In this document: positions 36,089-44,999 of the stretch, piece after piece
Position numbering within the stretch: the stretch's first letter is position 1
Layout: each line of letters starts with the position of its first letter
Source of the DNA: Hoeflea sp.
Lineage (GTDB): Bacteria > Pseudomonadota > Alphaproteobacteria > Rhizobiales > Rhizobiaceae
Direction of reading: 5' to 3'
Assembly: GCF_002733955.1 (NCBI RefSeq)
Contig: NZ_NVXQ01000031.1
Coordinates: 1 to 59,921 of the forward strand
DNA: 59,921 bases
Made by a program: the position numbers and the translations under genes
Notes under the pieces: model-generated
Told to the model about the DNA's origin: nothing
What the model saw: only the letters and a program-made list of their open reading frames with translations
Database searches by the model: none

Positions 36089-36664
36089 ATGTCGAATGAA
36101 ATGAAAGAGCGGTTTGTCCGGCTTGCCTCAGCGGTCGCCGAAAGGCGGGATCAGACGGCATTTGCCGAGTTGTTCGACTATTTCGCGCCGCGGTTGAAAT
36201 CCTACCTGATGCGGCTCGGCATGGAACCCGGCCAGGCCGAAGAGCTGACCCAGGAAGTGATGATCGTGCTCTGGCACAAGGCGGGATTGTTCGATCCGGT
36301 CAAATCATCGCTGTCGACCTGGCTGTTCCGGATCGCGCGCAACCGCCGGATCGACGCGTTCCGTCGCGACAAATCGGCGCTGCTCGATGCGGATGACCCG
36401 GCCTTGCAACCCTCCCAGCCCGAATCAGCGGATGATATCGTCGAGGCTGAAGAGCGCGACGAGCGGGTGCGCAGGGCGATGCTCGACCTTCCCGACGAGC
36501 AGGCGGAGCTGGTCAAGCAGGCGTTTTTTCTCGGTCGCTCGCACAGCCAGATCGCCGAGGATACCGGCCTGCCGCTGGGCACGGTCAAATCCCGGATACG
36601 GCTGGCGTTTTCGCGTCTGCGCCGGAGCCTGGAAAGTGATGGCGGCGAGATGACGATGCATTGA
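36089..36664 (+). CDS. ECF sigma factor (RpoE/ECF11-like)
   Basis: A 191-residue extracytoplasmic-function sigma factor. Region 2 is FAELFDYFAPRLKSYLMRLGMEPGQAEELTQEVMIVLWHKAGLFDPVKSSLSTWLFRIARNRRID; region 4 is ERDERVRRAMLDLPDEQ ... HSQIAEDTGLPLGTVKSRIRLAFSRLRRSL. It resembles Rhodobacter RpoE, which responds to singlet oxygen and is normally paired with the zinc anti-sigma ChrR. No anti-sigma gene is next to it here. The ATG at 36089 is chosen from homology; no good ribosome site is visible and in-frame ATGs at 35999 and 36032 remain possible. Upstream, 35797-36088 holds no recognised element. Confidence 0.88.
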   Translation: MSNEMKERFVRLASAVAERRDQTAFAELFDYFAPRLKSYLMRLGMEPGQAEELTQEVMIVLWHKAGLFDPVKSSLSTWLFRIARNRRIDAFRRDKSALLDADDPALQPSQPESADDIVEAEERDERVRRAMLDLPDEQAELVKQAFFLGRSHSQIAEDTGLPLGTVKSRIRLAFSRLRRSLESDGGEMTMH

Positions 36665-36710
36665 GCCCTGCAGGGGCTGCGCAATCGCGTGCGGCAGGCT
36701 GCAGTCAGAA

Positions 36711-36730
36711 GGACCGGACCGGACCGGACC
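36711..36730. repeat. GGACC tandem repeat
   Basis: Four exact copies of the five-base unit GGACC fill the space immediately before the DUF1232 stop codon in the gap between convergent genes. It looks like a small slippage tract with no coding role. Confidence 0.8.
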
Positions 36731-37126
36731 TCAGGCCTTGGCCTTGTCTCCATCGAGATTGGCAATCGAATTGCGCGCAGCAACGCGGTGCGCTTCGGTC
36801 ATGTTCGTGCGGACAGTCGCAATCGCCAGGGTCAGCACGGCGATGTCATCGGAAAATCCAACCAGCGCCAGAAAATCGGGCACCGCGTCGGTGGGCAGGA
36901 TGAAGTAGGCCAGAGCGCCCATGAGCACGGCCTTGGCCTTGGCCGGAGTCTTCGGATCGAGCGCGCAGTAATAGGCTGCGACGACGTCTTCTGCCAGCGG
37001 GATCTGCTTGGCAGCCTTGCCGAAGGTGCGCCAGAATCCGGCACGGACGGATTTTTCATCCGCGCCTGTGGTCTTGTCGCTGGAGAGGTTTTCCGGTTCG
37101 AGAATTTCGCCATCAAGGCCGGTCAT
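36731..37126 (-). CDS. DUF1232 (YkvA family) protein
   Basis: A 131-residue protein with the DUF1232 block: ALMGALAYFILPTDAVPDFLALVGFSDDIAVLTLAIATVRTNMTEAHRVAA (residues here abbreviated by overlap), which holds two short hydrophobic helices and an acidic DAVPDF-type turn. Function is unknown; the family is membrane-associated. The ATG at 37126 has a strong GAAGGAGG site, better than the upstream ATG at 37159. It is convergent with the sigma factor and 75 bases downstream of phhB. Confidence 0.87.
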   Translation of the reverse strand: MTGLDGEILEPENLSSDKTTGADEKSVRAGFWRTFGKAAKQIPLAEDVVAAYYCALDPKTPAKAKAVLMGALAYFILPTDAVPDFLALVGFSDDIAVLTLAIATVRTNMTEAHRVAARNSIANLDGDKAKA

Positions 37127-37201
37127 GTGCAGGCCTCCTTCGCCCATCTTTTCGGTCAACTTGCCTGCTGAATATGGTGGTTTCGGGGTCTGGCTTCAAT
37201 G

Positions 37202-37519
37202 TCAGCCGGTGGTTTTGCCGCCTGCTCCGGCAGCGATGCGGTCCATCGCGACGGCGAGATCGAAGTCGAGACCGGTCAATCCGCCGGCATCATGGGTGGT
37301 CAGACGCACATCCACCTTGTTGTAGACATTCTTCCATTCCGGGTGATGATCGAGGTTCTCGGCGACGAGCGCTGCGCGGGCCATGAAGCCGAAGGCTTCG
37401 CTGAAATCCTTGAACTTGAAGGTCTTGTCGAGCGCGGTTTCGCCTGCATCAATGTCCCATGAGGCCACAGCGGCAAGCTTTTCGGCAATGGCTGTGCTAT
37501 CGAGTTTCTGGCGCGGCAT
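37202..37519 (-). CDS. phhB: 4a-hydroxytetrahydrobiopterin dehydratase
   Basis: Pterin-4a-carbinolamine dehydratase of 105 residues, which regenerates the pterin cofactor after aromatic hydroxylation. The signature E-x3-H-H-x-P is present in [38 protein letters not shown]. Phenylalanine hydroxylase is not in the window. The ATG at 37519 is 41 bases from the divergent phosphatase gene start. Confidence 0.95.
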   Translation of the reverse strand: MPRQKLDSTAIAEKLAAVASWDIDAGETALDKTFKFKDFSEAFGFMARAALVAENLDHHPEWKNVYNKVDVRLTTHDAGGLTGLDFDLAVAMDRIAAGAGGKTTG

Positions 37520-37559
37520 GGCGTCCTCCGGGGTTGGTTCTTGGTAAAATGGCGGTCGA

Positions 37560-38081
37560 ATGATGACACCTAGCGTAGCAAATGAAGCGGAAAAGGCCCA
37601 AATCTCGGTGCTGTTTGTCTGCATGGGCAATATCTGCCGTTCGCCCCTTGCCGAAGGTATCTTCCGCAAGGGTCTCGCAGAGGCAGGGCTGTCGAAGCTG
37701 GTGGCGGTTGATTCGGCGGGTACCGGAAACTGGCACCAGGGTGACGGTCCCGATCCCCGCTCGGTGGAAACCGCCCTGCAGCACGGGATCGACATTTCCG
37801 GGCAACGGGCGCGGCAGGTGACGCCGGACGATTTTGACCGCTTCGACATGATCTTCGCCATGGACCGCGCCAACGAGGCGACGATGCGGGCGCGGGCGCC
37901 GTCTTCACGGCACGGCAAGATCAAGCTGTTTCTCGAGCACACGCTGGGCAGCCGGGCCGATGTGCCCGACCCCTATTATGGCGGCGAGGACGGGTTCGAG
38001 GATGTCTATCAGTTGTTGCGCGAGGGCTGCAGCGAGCTGGTCTCCAGGCTGGAGAAGGAATTGCGCCAGCCCAGCGAGTAG
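37560..38081 (+). CDS. Low molecular weight protein-tyrosine phosphatase
   Basis: A 173-residue LMW-PTP. The P-loop C-x5-R-S is [10 protein letters not shown] with nucleophile Cys21 and Arg27; the general-acid loop is DPYYGG near residue 140. Such enzymes act on exopolysaccharide tyrosine kinases or other phosphotyrosines; no kinase is near. Two adjacent ATGs (37560, 37563) could start it. The 3' end overlaps the convergent thpR gene by 73 bases. Confidence 0.93.
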   Translation: MMTPSVANEAEKAQISVLFVCMGNICRSPLAEGIFRKGLAEAGLSKLVAVDSAGTGNWHQGDGPDPRSVETALQHGIDISGQRARQVTPDDFDRFDMIFAMDRANEATMRARAPSSRHGKIKLFLEHTLGSRADVPDPYYGGEDGFEDVYQLLREGCSELVSRLEKELRQPSE

Positions 38082-38599
38082 GCCTCTTCCACCAGATAGG
38101 GGCCGCCACCGACCGAATCGCGCGACGACATCACCACGAAGCGGCCGACATCGAAGGGCAGGGTGCAGAAATCGCCGCGCCCGCCGAGATATTTGACCAC
38201 ATCGGCGACACGTGCATTGCGCAGCCGGGCCAGCGTCACATGCGGCGAGAAGCGGCGGGGATCGGGCGGCAGACCGTGGCGCTGGCAGATCCGCTCGATT
38301 TCCGCCTGCAACGCCATCAGCTCCGGCGAGGGCGCGACGCCGGCCCAGATGGAATGCGGCTTCTTCGATCCGAAGGAGCCCATGCCGGAGAGCGTGAGGG
38401 AGAAGGAGGGCCGGTCGATCCGGTCGAAGGCCGCGATCAGCTCATCGGCGGTGTGGCAATCGATGTCGCCGATAAATCGCAGGGTAATGTGGTAATTCTC
38501 ACCCCGCATCCAGCGCGCGCCGGGCAATCCGCCGCGCAGGAGGGAGAGGGACAAGGCCGCCTCCCGGGGAACTTCGAGTGCGGTAAAAAGTCTGGGCAT
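38009..38599 (-). CDS. thpR: RNA 2',3'-cyclic phosphodiesterase ThpR
   Basis: A 196-residue 2H phosphoesterase (2'-5' RNA ligase family). The two H-x-T motifs are His37-x-Thr39 in NYHITLRFIG and His120-x-Thr122 in SPHVTLARL. Residues after about 172 ([22 protein letters not shown]) extend beyond the usual family end; this tail is the part that lies opposite the end of the phosphatase gene, so it may have arisen by loss of an earlier stop codon. Confidence 0.92.
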   Translation of the reverse strand: MPRLFTALEVPREAALSLSLLRGGLPGARWMRGENYHITLRFIGDIDCHTADELIAAFDRIDRPSFSLTLSGMGSFGSKKPHSIWAGVAPSPELMALQAEIERICQRHGLPPDPRRFSPHVTLARLRNARVADVVKYLGGRGDFCTLPFDVGRFVVMSSRDSVGGGPYLVEEAYSLGWRNSFSSLETSSLQPSRNN

Positions 38600-38693
38600 T
38601 GCGTGTCCCCCGAATCACCGTTTGATCCGAGCGAACCACTTCACGAAGATCAGGGCAAGCACCGAAATTTCGGGTTCCCGTCGGTCGGCTGCC

Positions 38694-39335
38694 TCATTCA
38701 GCCTTGATCTGCGACAGGAATTGTTCCGCAACGGGCAGGATCTTCTCCACCATCGTATTGATTCCATTGGGGTTGGGGTGCATGCCGTCGCCCAGCAGCT
38801 GGTCAGGGTTGCCGGTCACCCCGTCGAGGAAAAATGGATACAGTGTCAACTCATACCGGGCTGCGAGATCGGGATAGATGGCGTTGAACTTGGCCTCGTA
38901 ATCGCCACCCATGTTGGGCGGCGCCAGCATGCCGGCAAGCAGCACTGCAATCCCGCGTTCCTGAAGCCGTTTGATCATCGCCTCCAGGTTGTCGCGGGTC
39001 TTTTCCGGCGGCAGGCCCCTGAGCGCATCATTGGCGCCGAGTTCGAGAATGACGCCGTCGGTACCTTCGGGCACCGACCAGTCGAGCCGCGCCAGACCGC
39101 CGGATGTGGTGTCGCCGGAAACCCCGGCATCGGTGATCGAGACATCGTGTCCGCGTTCGCGCAAGGCCGCCTCGAGCCGGGCCGGAAAGCCCTCGCTGGC
39201 CTGAAGATTGTAGGCAGCCATGAGGCTGTCGCCGAAGCCGACGAGCTTGACCTCCTCGGCGGTCGCCGCCCGCATCGGGGTGGCTGCCAGTCCGAGACTG
39301 AGACACAATGCGGTGATGAGGCTCTTAAAACGCAT
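38694..39335 (-). CDS. tesA: Arylesterase / lysophospholipase TesA-like
   Basis: Exported GDSL (SGNH) hydrolase of 213 residues. Residues 1-26 are a signal peptide (ending AATA). Block I is GFGDSLMAAY with Ser37, block III ELGANDALRG, and block V DGMHPN with the catalytic Asp and His near residue 190. It faces the ABC transporter pair, the same layout as tesA-ybbAP of Escherichia coli, with 96 bases between starts that must hold both promoters. Confidence 0.93.
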   Translation of the reverse strand: MRFKSLITALCLSLGLAATPMRAATAEEVKLVGFGDSLMAAYNLQASEGFPARLEAALRERGHDVSITDAGVSGDTTSGGLARLDWSVPEGTDGVILELGANDALRGLPPEKTRDNLEAMIKRLQERGIAVLLAGMLAPPNMGGDYEAKFNAIYPDLAARYELTLYPFFLDGVTGNPDQLLGDGMHPNPNGINTMVEKILPVAEQFLSQIKAE

Positions 39336-39431
39336 GGGCTAAACCTTTAAAACGCACCGGGCTGCCCCTAAGTGCTCGACATCAGCCGGTTCACGCCCGA
39401 CAACTCCCTTTCCATATAGGATGTTCAGCCC

Positions 39432-40151
39432 GTGTCTCAATCTCCAGCAAAACCCATTGTCACATTGCGGCAAGCCAATCTGACCCTGGGCAACGGCGCA
39501 TCCTCGGTTCACGTGCTCAAGGGCATCGATATCGACATCAACCAGGGCGAATCCGTCGGCATTGTCGGGCCGTCAGGATCGGGCAAATCAACGCTTCTGA
39601 TGGTCATCGCCGGGCTGGAACGGCTCGATTCGGGTGAAGTTCATGTCGCCGAACAGGCCTTGCACGCGCTGAGCGAAGACGCGGTCGCTGCCGTGCGCGG
39701 CCGTTCCGTCGGCATCGTGTTCCAGTCGTTTCACCTCATTCCGAACATGACGGCGCTTGAAAACGTCGCCGTGCCGCTGGAACTTGCGGGCAAGGCCAAT
39801 GCCTTCGAACGGGCGCGCGAGGAGCTGATCGCGGTGGGGCTGGGCGAACGGCTGACCCATTATCCGGGTCAATTGTCGGGTGGCGAGCAGCAGCGTGTGG
39901 CCATTGCCCGGGCGCTCGCGCCGGATCCGGTGCTGATCGTGGCGGATGAGCCAACCGGCAATCTCGATGGCGAGACCGGGCGGCAGATTGCCGATCTGCT
40001 GTTTGCCAAACAGGCCGAGCGCGGCACAACGCTGCTGCTGGTCACCCATGATCCGGTGCTGGCGGAACGCTGCCAGCGGCAGATATCGGTGCGCTCGGGC
40101 CGTATCGTGTCCGGCGATGATGCGCACGCTGCCGCCAAGGCGATTGCCTGA
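39432..40151 (+). CDS. ABC transporter ATP-binding protein (YbbA-like)
   Basis: A 239-residue ATPase of the LolD/MacB/YbbA type: Walker A GPSGSGKST, Q-loop FQSFHLIPNMT, signature LSGGEQQRVAIARAL and Walker B LIVADEPTGNLD. The start is a GTG at 39432. The stop overlaps the ATG of the permease gene by one base (TGATG), so the two form a stoichiometric unit. Substrate is unknown; lipoprotein or lipid handling is suggested by family. Confidence 0.95.
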   Translation: MSQSPAKPIVTLRQANLTLGNGASSVHVLKGIDIDINQGESVGIVGPSGSGKSTLLMVIAGLERLDSGEVHVAEQALHALSEDAVAAVRGRSVGIVFQSFHLIPNMTALENVAVPLELAGKANAFERAREELIAVGLGERLTHYPGQLSGGEQQRVAIARALAPDPVLIVADEPTGNLDGETGRQIADLLFAKQAERGTTLLLVTHDPVLAERCQRQISVRSGRIVSGDDAHAAAKAIA

Positions 40152-42736
40152 TGGCGCCGGCAGGGGCGAATACCGCGGGCAACACGAAGGCCAATGGCCT
40201 GAGGCTTGGTCTCGCGGCACGGCTGGCGTTGCGCGAATTGCGCGGCGGCCTTTCCGGATTTTACATCTTTCTCGCCTGCGTGGCGCTGGGCACCGGCGCG
40301 ATTGCCGGGGTAAATTCTGTCTCGCAGATGATGACCGGCTCGATTGCGTCGGAAGGCCAGACAATTCTCGGCGGCGACATTCGCTTCGAGAGCGACAATC
40401 AGGATATCGGTGAGGCCGAGCGGGCCCATGTCGAAGAGCTCGGCACGGTCTCCTCGGGTCTGAACATGCGCACCATGGCGCGCAAGCCCGACGGTTCGGA
40501 CCAGTCACTGGTCGAGTTGCGGGCGGTGGACGATGTCTATCCGCTCTATGGCGGCTTCGAGACGGTTCCGCCGATGCCGCTTGCCGAGCTGTTTGCCGAA
40601 AGCGACGGTTCCTATGGCGCCGCGGTGGCACAGATCTTTCTCGACCGGCTGGATTTGAGCGTCGGCGACACGGTGCTGGTCGGCGAGGCCAGCCTGGAAA
40701 TTCGCGGTGTCATTACCGCTGAACCTGATTCGCTTTCGGAAGGTTTCGGTTTTGCACCGCGGCTGATGATGTCGCGTGAAGGTCTTGAGGCAGCCGGGTT
40801 GATCCGGCCGGGTAGCCTGGTGGAATACAGCTACCGGGTGCGGCTTGATGACGGAGCCAGCGCCAGGGATCTGGCAGCCCTGCGCGAAGAGGCCACCACC
40901 CGCTTTCCCGATGCCGGCTGGTCGATCCGCACCAGTCAGAACGCAGCCCCTTCGCTGACCCGCAACATCGAACGGTTTTCGCAATTCCTGACGCTCGTCG
41001 GGCTGACGGCGCTGATTGTCGGCGGCGTCGGCATCGCCAATTCGGTGCGGGCCTGGCTCGACGGCAAGCGCGGTGTGATCGCGACGCTGAAATGCGTCGG
41101 TGCGCCGTCGAAGCTGGTGGTGGCGATCTACCTGATCCAGGTGATGTTGATTGCGGCCTTCGGGGTTCTTCTGGGGCTGGCGCTGGGCGCTGCGACGCCG
41201 TTCCTGGCAGCCGGCGCGCTGAGCGGCATCATTCCGATTTCCGTCAGCGCCTCGTTCTACCCGGCCTCGCTGGCGATTGCCGCCGGGTTCGGGTTGATGA
41301 CCGCATTTGCGTTTGCGGTTCTGCCACTTGGCCGGGCGGGCGAAGTGCCGGCCACGGCGCTGTTCCGGCAGCAGGGATTCGAGGCCAGTTCTCTGCCGCG
41401 CTGGCCCTATCTGCTGACGGCCGGGCTGACGCTGGCGGCCCTGTGCGTTGCCGCGATCTGGTTTGCCGATGACCGGCGCATTGCGATGGTCTTTGTTGCC
41501 GCGGTGATTGTTGCCTTTGCGGTGCTCAGGCTTGTCGGCCATGCGGTGCAGCTGATTGCGAAGCGCTGGCCCGCGGTGCGCTCGACGCCGCTCAGGCTGG
41601 CGATCGGCAATATTCACCGTCCCGGCGCGCTGACACCGTCGGTGGTTCTGTCGCTCGGTCTCGGCCTGGCGCTTCTGGTGACGCTGGCGCTGATCGACAC
41701 AAACTTGCGACGGGAACTCTCGGGCAATCTGCCGGAGCGGGCGCCAAACTTCTTCTTTGTCGACATCCAGTCGAACGAGATCGAGGGTTTCGAGAATGTG
41801 CTCATGGAGCTGGCGCCGGAAGGCAAGGTGATCAAGGTGCCGATGCTGCGCGGGCGGATCACCCAGCTCAAGGGCGAAGAGGTCAATGCCGACAATGTGC
41901 CGTCGGAGGCGCGTTGGGTGCTCAGAGGCGACCGCGGCGTCACCTATGCGAAAAACCAGCCTGAAAACTCGCGGCTGGCCGAAGGCGAATGGTGGCCGGC
42001 CGACTACCAGGGCGAGCCGCTGGTCTCGTTCTCGGCCGAAGAAGCGGGTGAAATTGGTCTTGCTGTCGGCGACACGATCACGGTTTCGGTGCTGGGACGG
42101 GCGATCACCGCCCGAATCGCCAATCTGCGTGAAGTCGAATGGGAATCGCTGTCGATCAACTTCGTCATGGTGTTTTCGCCCAATACATTTGCCGGCGCGC
42201 CGCACTCCTGGATGGCGACCCTGTCCGATCCGAACGCGGATGCGGCGGCCGAGGGCGAGGTGCTGCGCGCTGTGACCCAGGCCTATCCGACGATCACCAG
42301 CGTGCGGGTCAAGGATGCGCTGGAACTGGCCAACCGGCTGGTCGGCCAGATCGGCATCGCCATCCGGGCCGCGGCGCTGGTGGCGCTTGTGGCCTCGGTG
42401 CTGGTGCTTGCCGGTGCGCTGGCGGCGGGCAACCGCTCGCGAATCCACGATGCGGTGGTGCTCAAGACGCTGGGCGCGACCCGTGCGACGCTGATCAGGG
42501 CCTATGTCTATGAATATGGTCTGCTGGGTCTGGCGACTGCAGTGTTTGCGCTGGGTTTCGGCGGCGTGGCCTCCTGGTTCGTGGTCAGCCAGATCATGAC
42601 ACTGCCGTCCGATTTCATGCCCGACATTGCGCTCATGACGCTTGCCGGGGCGCTGGTTCTGACGGTCGGCATCGGTCTTGCAGGGACATGGCGGGTGCTT
42701 GGCCAGAAGGCCGCACCGGTTTTGCGGGAGCTTTGA
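40151..42736 (+). CDS. FtsX-like permease (YbbP-like)
   Basis: An 861-residue permease of the MacB/FtsX superfamily with about ten membrane segments: one after residue 20, a large periplasmic domain, a central block of membrane segments near 280-440, a second periplasmic domain and a last block after about 735. Two FtsX domains are visible (IERFSQFLTLVGLTALIVGGVGIANSVRAWLDGKR and LVALVASVLVLAGALAAGNRSRIHDAVVLKTLGATRATL). It works with the ATPase encoded just upstream. Lipid or envelope-factor transport is inferred. Confidence 0.94.
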   Translation: MAPAGANTAGNTKANGLRLGLAARLALRELRGGLSGFYIFLACVALGTGAIAGVNSVSQMMTGSIASEGQTILGGDIRFESDNQDIGEAERAHVEELGTVSSGLNMRTMARKPDGSDQSLVELRAVDDVYPLYGGFETVPPMPLAELFAESDGSYGAAVAQIFLDRLDLSVGDTVLVGEASLEIRGVITAEPDSLSEGFGFAPRLMMSREGLEAAGLIRPGSLVEYSYRVRLDDGASARDLAALREEATTRFPDAGWSIRTSQNAAPSLTRNIERFSQFLTLVGLTALIVGGVGIANSVRAWLDGKRGVIATLKCVGAPSKLVVAIYLIQVMLIAAFGVLLGLALGAATPFLAAGALSGIIPISVSASFYPASLAIAAGFGLMTAFAFAVLPLGRAGEVPATALFRQQGFEASSLPRWPYLLTAGLTLAALCVAAIWFADDRRIAMVFVAAVIVAFAVLRLVGHAVQLIAKRWPAVRSTPLRLAIGNIHRPGALTPSVVLSLGLGLALLVTLALIDTNLRRELSGNLPERAPNFFFVDIQSNEIEGFENVLMELAPEGKVIKVPMLRGRITQLKGEEVNADNVPSEARWVLRGDRGVTYAKNQPENSRLAEGEWWPADYQGEPLVSFSAEEAGEIGLAVGDTITVSVLGRAITARIANLREVEWESLSINFVMVFSPNTFAGAPHSWMATLSDPNADAAAEGEVLRAVTQAYPTITSVRVKDALELANRLVGQIGIAIRAAALVALVASVLVLAGALAAGNRSRIHDAVVLKTLGATRATLIRAYVYEYGLLGLATAVFALGFGGVASWFVVSQIMTLPSDFMPDIALMTLAGALVLTVGIGLAGTWRVLGQKAAPVLREL

Positions 42737-42839
42737 GGCCAGATCGCCTTAACCATCACGCAAATCAACCTAATTCCGCTCATCTTGAGTCACAAAGGGC
42801 CTTGTCGTCGCCACTGTTCATCCTCATATTGTAGGCAGG

Positions 42840-42905
42840 CATGCTGGAGCCCCGCAGCGGCGCCTGGGTCTTTGAGCCCGACACCGTAATCCTTACCGGG
42901 GCTTA
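42840..42905 (+). ncRNA. ybhL-type structured leader
   Basis: The leader of the BI-1 gene folds into a closing stem AGCCCCG (42848-42854) / CGGGGCT (42897-42903) with an inner GGGTC...GAGCCC hairpin, ending eight bases before the ribosome site. Comparative work on alphaproteobacteria described a conserved ybhL RNA motif in exactly this place. Position and stem fit; the full consensus was not checked. Confidence 0.6.
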
Positions 42906-42918
42906 TAAAGAGGAAAAC

Positions 42919-43695
42919 ATGGCTGACCTTCGCAATTCGAATGTCCGCGCAGCAAATGGCGCCTATGCAGGCGCCGCTATCGATGAAGGCCTTCGCGCCT
43001 ACATGCTGCGCGTTTACAACCTGATGGCAATGGGACTGGGCATCACTGGTGTCGCAGCCTATGCAATTGCAATGCTTGCAACCACCAATGACCCGGCCTC
43101 CGCCGTGGCAACGATGGGCAATGGCAAGATGCTGACCGGTCTCGGTGCCGCGCTCTATGGCTCGCCGCTGAAGTGGGTGGTCATGCTGGCACCGCTCGGG
43201 ATGGTGTTCTTCCTGAGCGCCCGCATCGAGAAGATGAGCGTATCGGCTGCGCAGACCACCTTCTGGGTGTTTGCCGCGCTGATGGGCATCTCACTGTCGT
43301 CGATCTTCCTGGTCTACACCAGCGCATCGATCACGCAGACCTTCTTCATCACCGCAGCTTCGTTCGGCGCATTGTCGCTGTTCGGCTACACGACGAAGAA
43401 AGACCTGTCGGCGATGGGCTCGTTCCTGATGATGGGTCTGTTCGGCCTGATCATCGCGATGGTGGTCAACATCTTCCTGCAGTCGAGCGCGCTCCAGTTC
43501 GCGATCTCGGGCATCGGCGTGCTGATCTTTGCAGGTCTGACCGCCTATGACACGCAGCAGATCAAGTCGATGTATTATGAAGGCGACACCGACGCCACTG
43601 CCGGCCGCAAGGCCATCATGGGTGCGCTGCGTCTCTATCTCGACTTCATCAACCTGTTCATGTTCCTGCTGCAGTTCCTCGGCAATCGCGAGTAG
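42919..43695 (+). CDS. ybhL: BAX inhibitor-1 family protein YbhL
   Basis: A 258-residue membrane protein with seven hydrophobic segments and the BI-1/UPF0005 core: LRAYMLRVYNLMAMGLGITGVAAY, VYTSASITQTFFITAASFGALSLFGYTTKKDLSAMGSFL and the end GLTAYDTQQIKSMYYEGDTD with the conserved acidic residues thought to form a pH-sensitive calcium leak. The ATG at 42919 follows AGAGGAAA. An upstream ATG at 42841 lies inside the structured leader and is not used here. Confidence 0.95.
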   Translation: MADLRNSNVRAANGAYAGAAIDEGLRAYMLRVYNLMAMGLGITGVAAYAIAMLATTNDPASAVATMGNGKMLTGLGAALYGSPLKWVVMLAPLGMVFFLSARIEKMSVSAAQTTFWVFAALMGISLSSIFLVYTSASITQTFFITAASFGALSLFGYTTKKDLSAMGSFLMMGLFGLIIAMVVNIFLQSSALQFAISGIGVLIFAGLTAYDTQQIKSMYYEGDTDATAGRKAIMGALRLYLDFINLFMFLLQFLGNRE

Positions 43696-43715
43696 TCTGC
43701 ACGGCACTGATCAAG

Positions 43716-43745
43716 AAAAAGGCGGTCTTCGGGCCGCCTTTTTTG
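43716..43745 (+). terminator. Terminator after ybhL
   Basis: AAAAAGGCGG...CCGCCTTTTTT with a TTCG tetraloop closed by C-G gives a strong intrinsic terminator 20 bases after the ybhL stop. Confidence 0.93.
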
Positions 43746-43802
43746 TTGGCCGCGCGAGCGGTCAGCGATACACCGGAAACCTGACCCACCGGACAGAATT
43801 CC

Positions 43803-44354
43803 ATGATCCTTCGCGATGCAACACCCGCCGATCTCACAGACATTACCCGCATCTACAGCGACAGCGTTCTCCACGGTGTGGCGAGCTATGAGCTCGTGGC
43901 GCCTGACGCGGCCGAGATGGCGCGGCGGATGGCGGCGATTACCGACAATGGTTATCCCTATCTGATTGCCACAGACGAAGACGGCACGGTGCTTGGCTAC
44001 GCCTATGCGTCGGCCTTCCGGACACGGCCGGCCTATCGCTGGCTGGTCGAGGATTCAATCTACCTGGCGCCTCAGGCCCGCGGGCAGGGCGTCGGCCGGG
44101 CCTTGCTCGAAGCGCTGATTGCGCGCTGCGAGACCCTGGGCTTCCGGCAGATGGTGGCGGTGATCGGTGGCGCGCACCCGGCCTCGATCAAGCTGCATCA
44201 GAAGGCGGGCTTTGTCAGTTCCGGCATGATCAACGGCTCCGGTCACAAGCACGGAAACTGGCTCGATACGGTGTTCATGCAAAGGCCGCTGGGTGAAGGC
44301 AAGCAGACGGATCCTGACCCGGCGAGCTATCCGGGGACCCTTTTCAAGGAGTAG
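43803..44354 (+). CDS. GNAT acetyltransferase, phosphinothricin acetyltransferase-like
   Basis: A 183-residue GNAT enzyme resembling Pat/Bar and MddA: ILRDATPADLTDITRIYSDSVLHGVASYELVAPD, YAYASAFRTRPAYRWLVEDSIYLAPQARGQGVGRALLEALI (acetyl-CoA loop) and the closing GNWLDTVFMQRPL. Related enzymes acetylate methionine sulfone or phosphinothricin. It stands after the ybhL terminator and has its own start with no strong ribosome site. Confidence 0.9.
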   Translation: MILRDATPADLTDITRIYSDSVLHGVASYELVAPDAAEMARRMAAITDNGYPYLIATDEDGTVLGYAYASAFRTRPAYRWLVEDSIYLAPQARGQGVGRALLEALIARCETLGFRQMVAVIGGAHPASIKLHQKAGFVSSGMINGSGHKHGNWLDTVFMQRPLGEGKQTDPDPASYPGTLFKE

Positions 44355-44363
44355 CGGGGTGCT

Positions 44364-44762
44364 TCACCGCACCAGGCGTGGCGGCTTGTCGAAATATTTC
44401 AGCACGGTTTCGAGTTCGTGGCCGCGCTTGAGCACCAGCCCGGCGGCGGAAATGATGGCGAAAGCGCCTTGCTTGCGGGCACGCGAGGGATCTTTCTCGA
44501 TCCGGTAGAGCGGCACTTCGCTGGCACGGCGGAAGGCAGAGAACACCGCCTTGTCGCGCAGGTGATCGATCGCATAGTCGCGCCAGTGGCCCTCGGCCAC
44601 CATGCGGCTGTAGACCTGCAGGATGCGATCGAGTTCACGGCGTCTGAATGTGACCGGTTCTGGGGTGTTGCGGCGACGGTGCTCGCTCAGGTCAACGGTT
44701 GCGGTACCGCTCGGCTGTCCGCCCTTATCGCGGCCCGCCGCGTAATCCGTTCCATCAGCCAT
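44364..44762 (-). CDS. DUF2794 family protein
   Basis: A 132-residue protein of unknown function restricted mainly to alphaproteobacteria. The DUF2794 core runs VTFRRRELDRILQVYSRMVAEGHWRDYAIDHLRDKAVFSAFRRASEVPLYRIEKDP, then RKQGAFAIISAAGLVLKRGHELETVLKYFDK. The first 30 residues are hydrophilic and variable. It is convergent with the GNAT gene (nine bases between stops); upstream lies the 484-base region with the RNA candidate. Confidence 0.9.
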   Translation of the reverse strand: MADGTDYAAGRDKGGQPSGTATVDLSEHRRRNTPEPVTFRRRELDRILQVYSRMVAEGHWRDYAIDHLRDKAVFSAFRRASEVPLYRIEKDPSRARKQGAFAIISAAGLVLKRGHELETVLKYFDKPPRLVR

Positions 44763-44999
44763 TATCTGGACTGCAAATCAGTTTTCATCCGGCCAGTTTG
44801 CCTGACACAGGCATAATTTCAAGCACGAGGCGGGACTTTTCGCGCCGAAGCTCCGCGTCGGGGATGCCGCACTGCAGCATCACGAAAGGCTTCCAGCCGT
44901 CGTGTTTGTTTACTCCAGCCCGGGGAAAAATCGAAGTTCGACCCATTTGGGCCGCATTTCAGCCAAAACCTTGCCGGAATTGACCGCGATTGTTCAAGA

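Noticed and set aside
36711-36730. GGACC x4 tract as a regulatory or phase-variation element
   Set aside because: It lies in the 3' gap between convergent genes and outside any promoter or coding frame, so it is listed only as a simple repeat.
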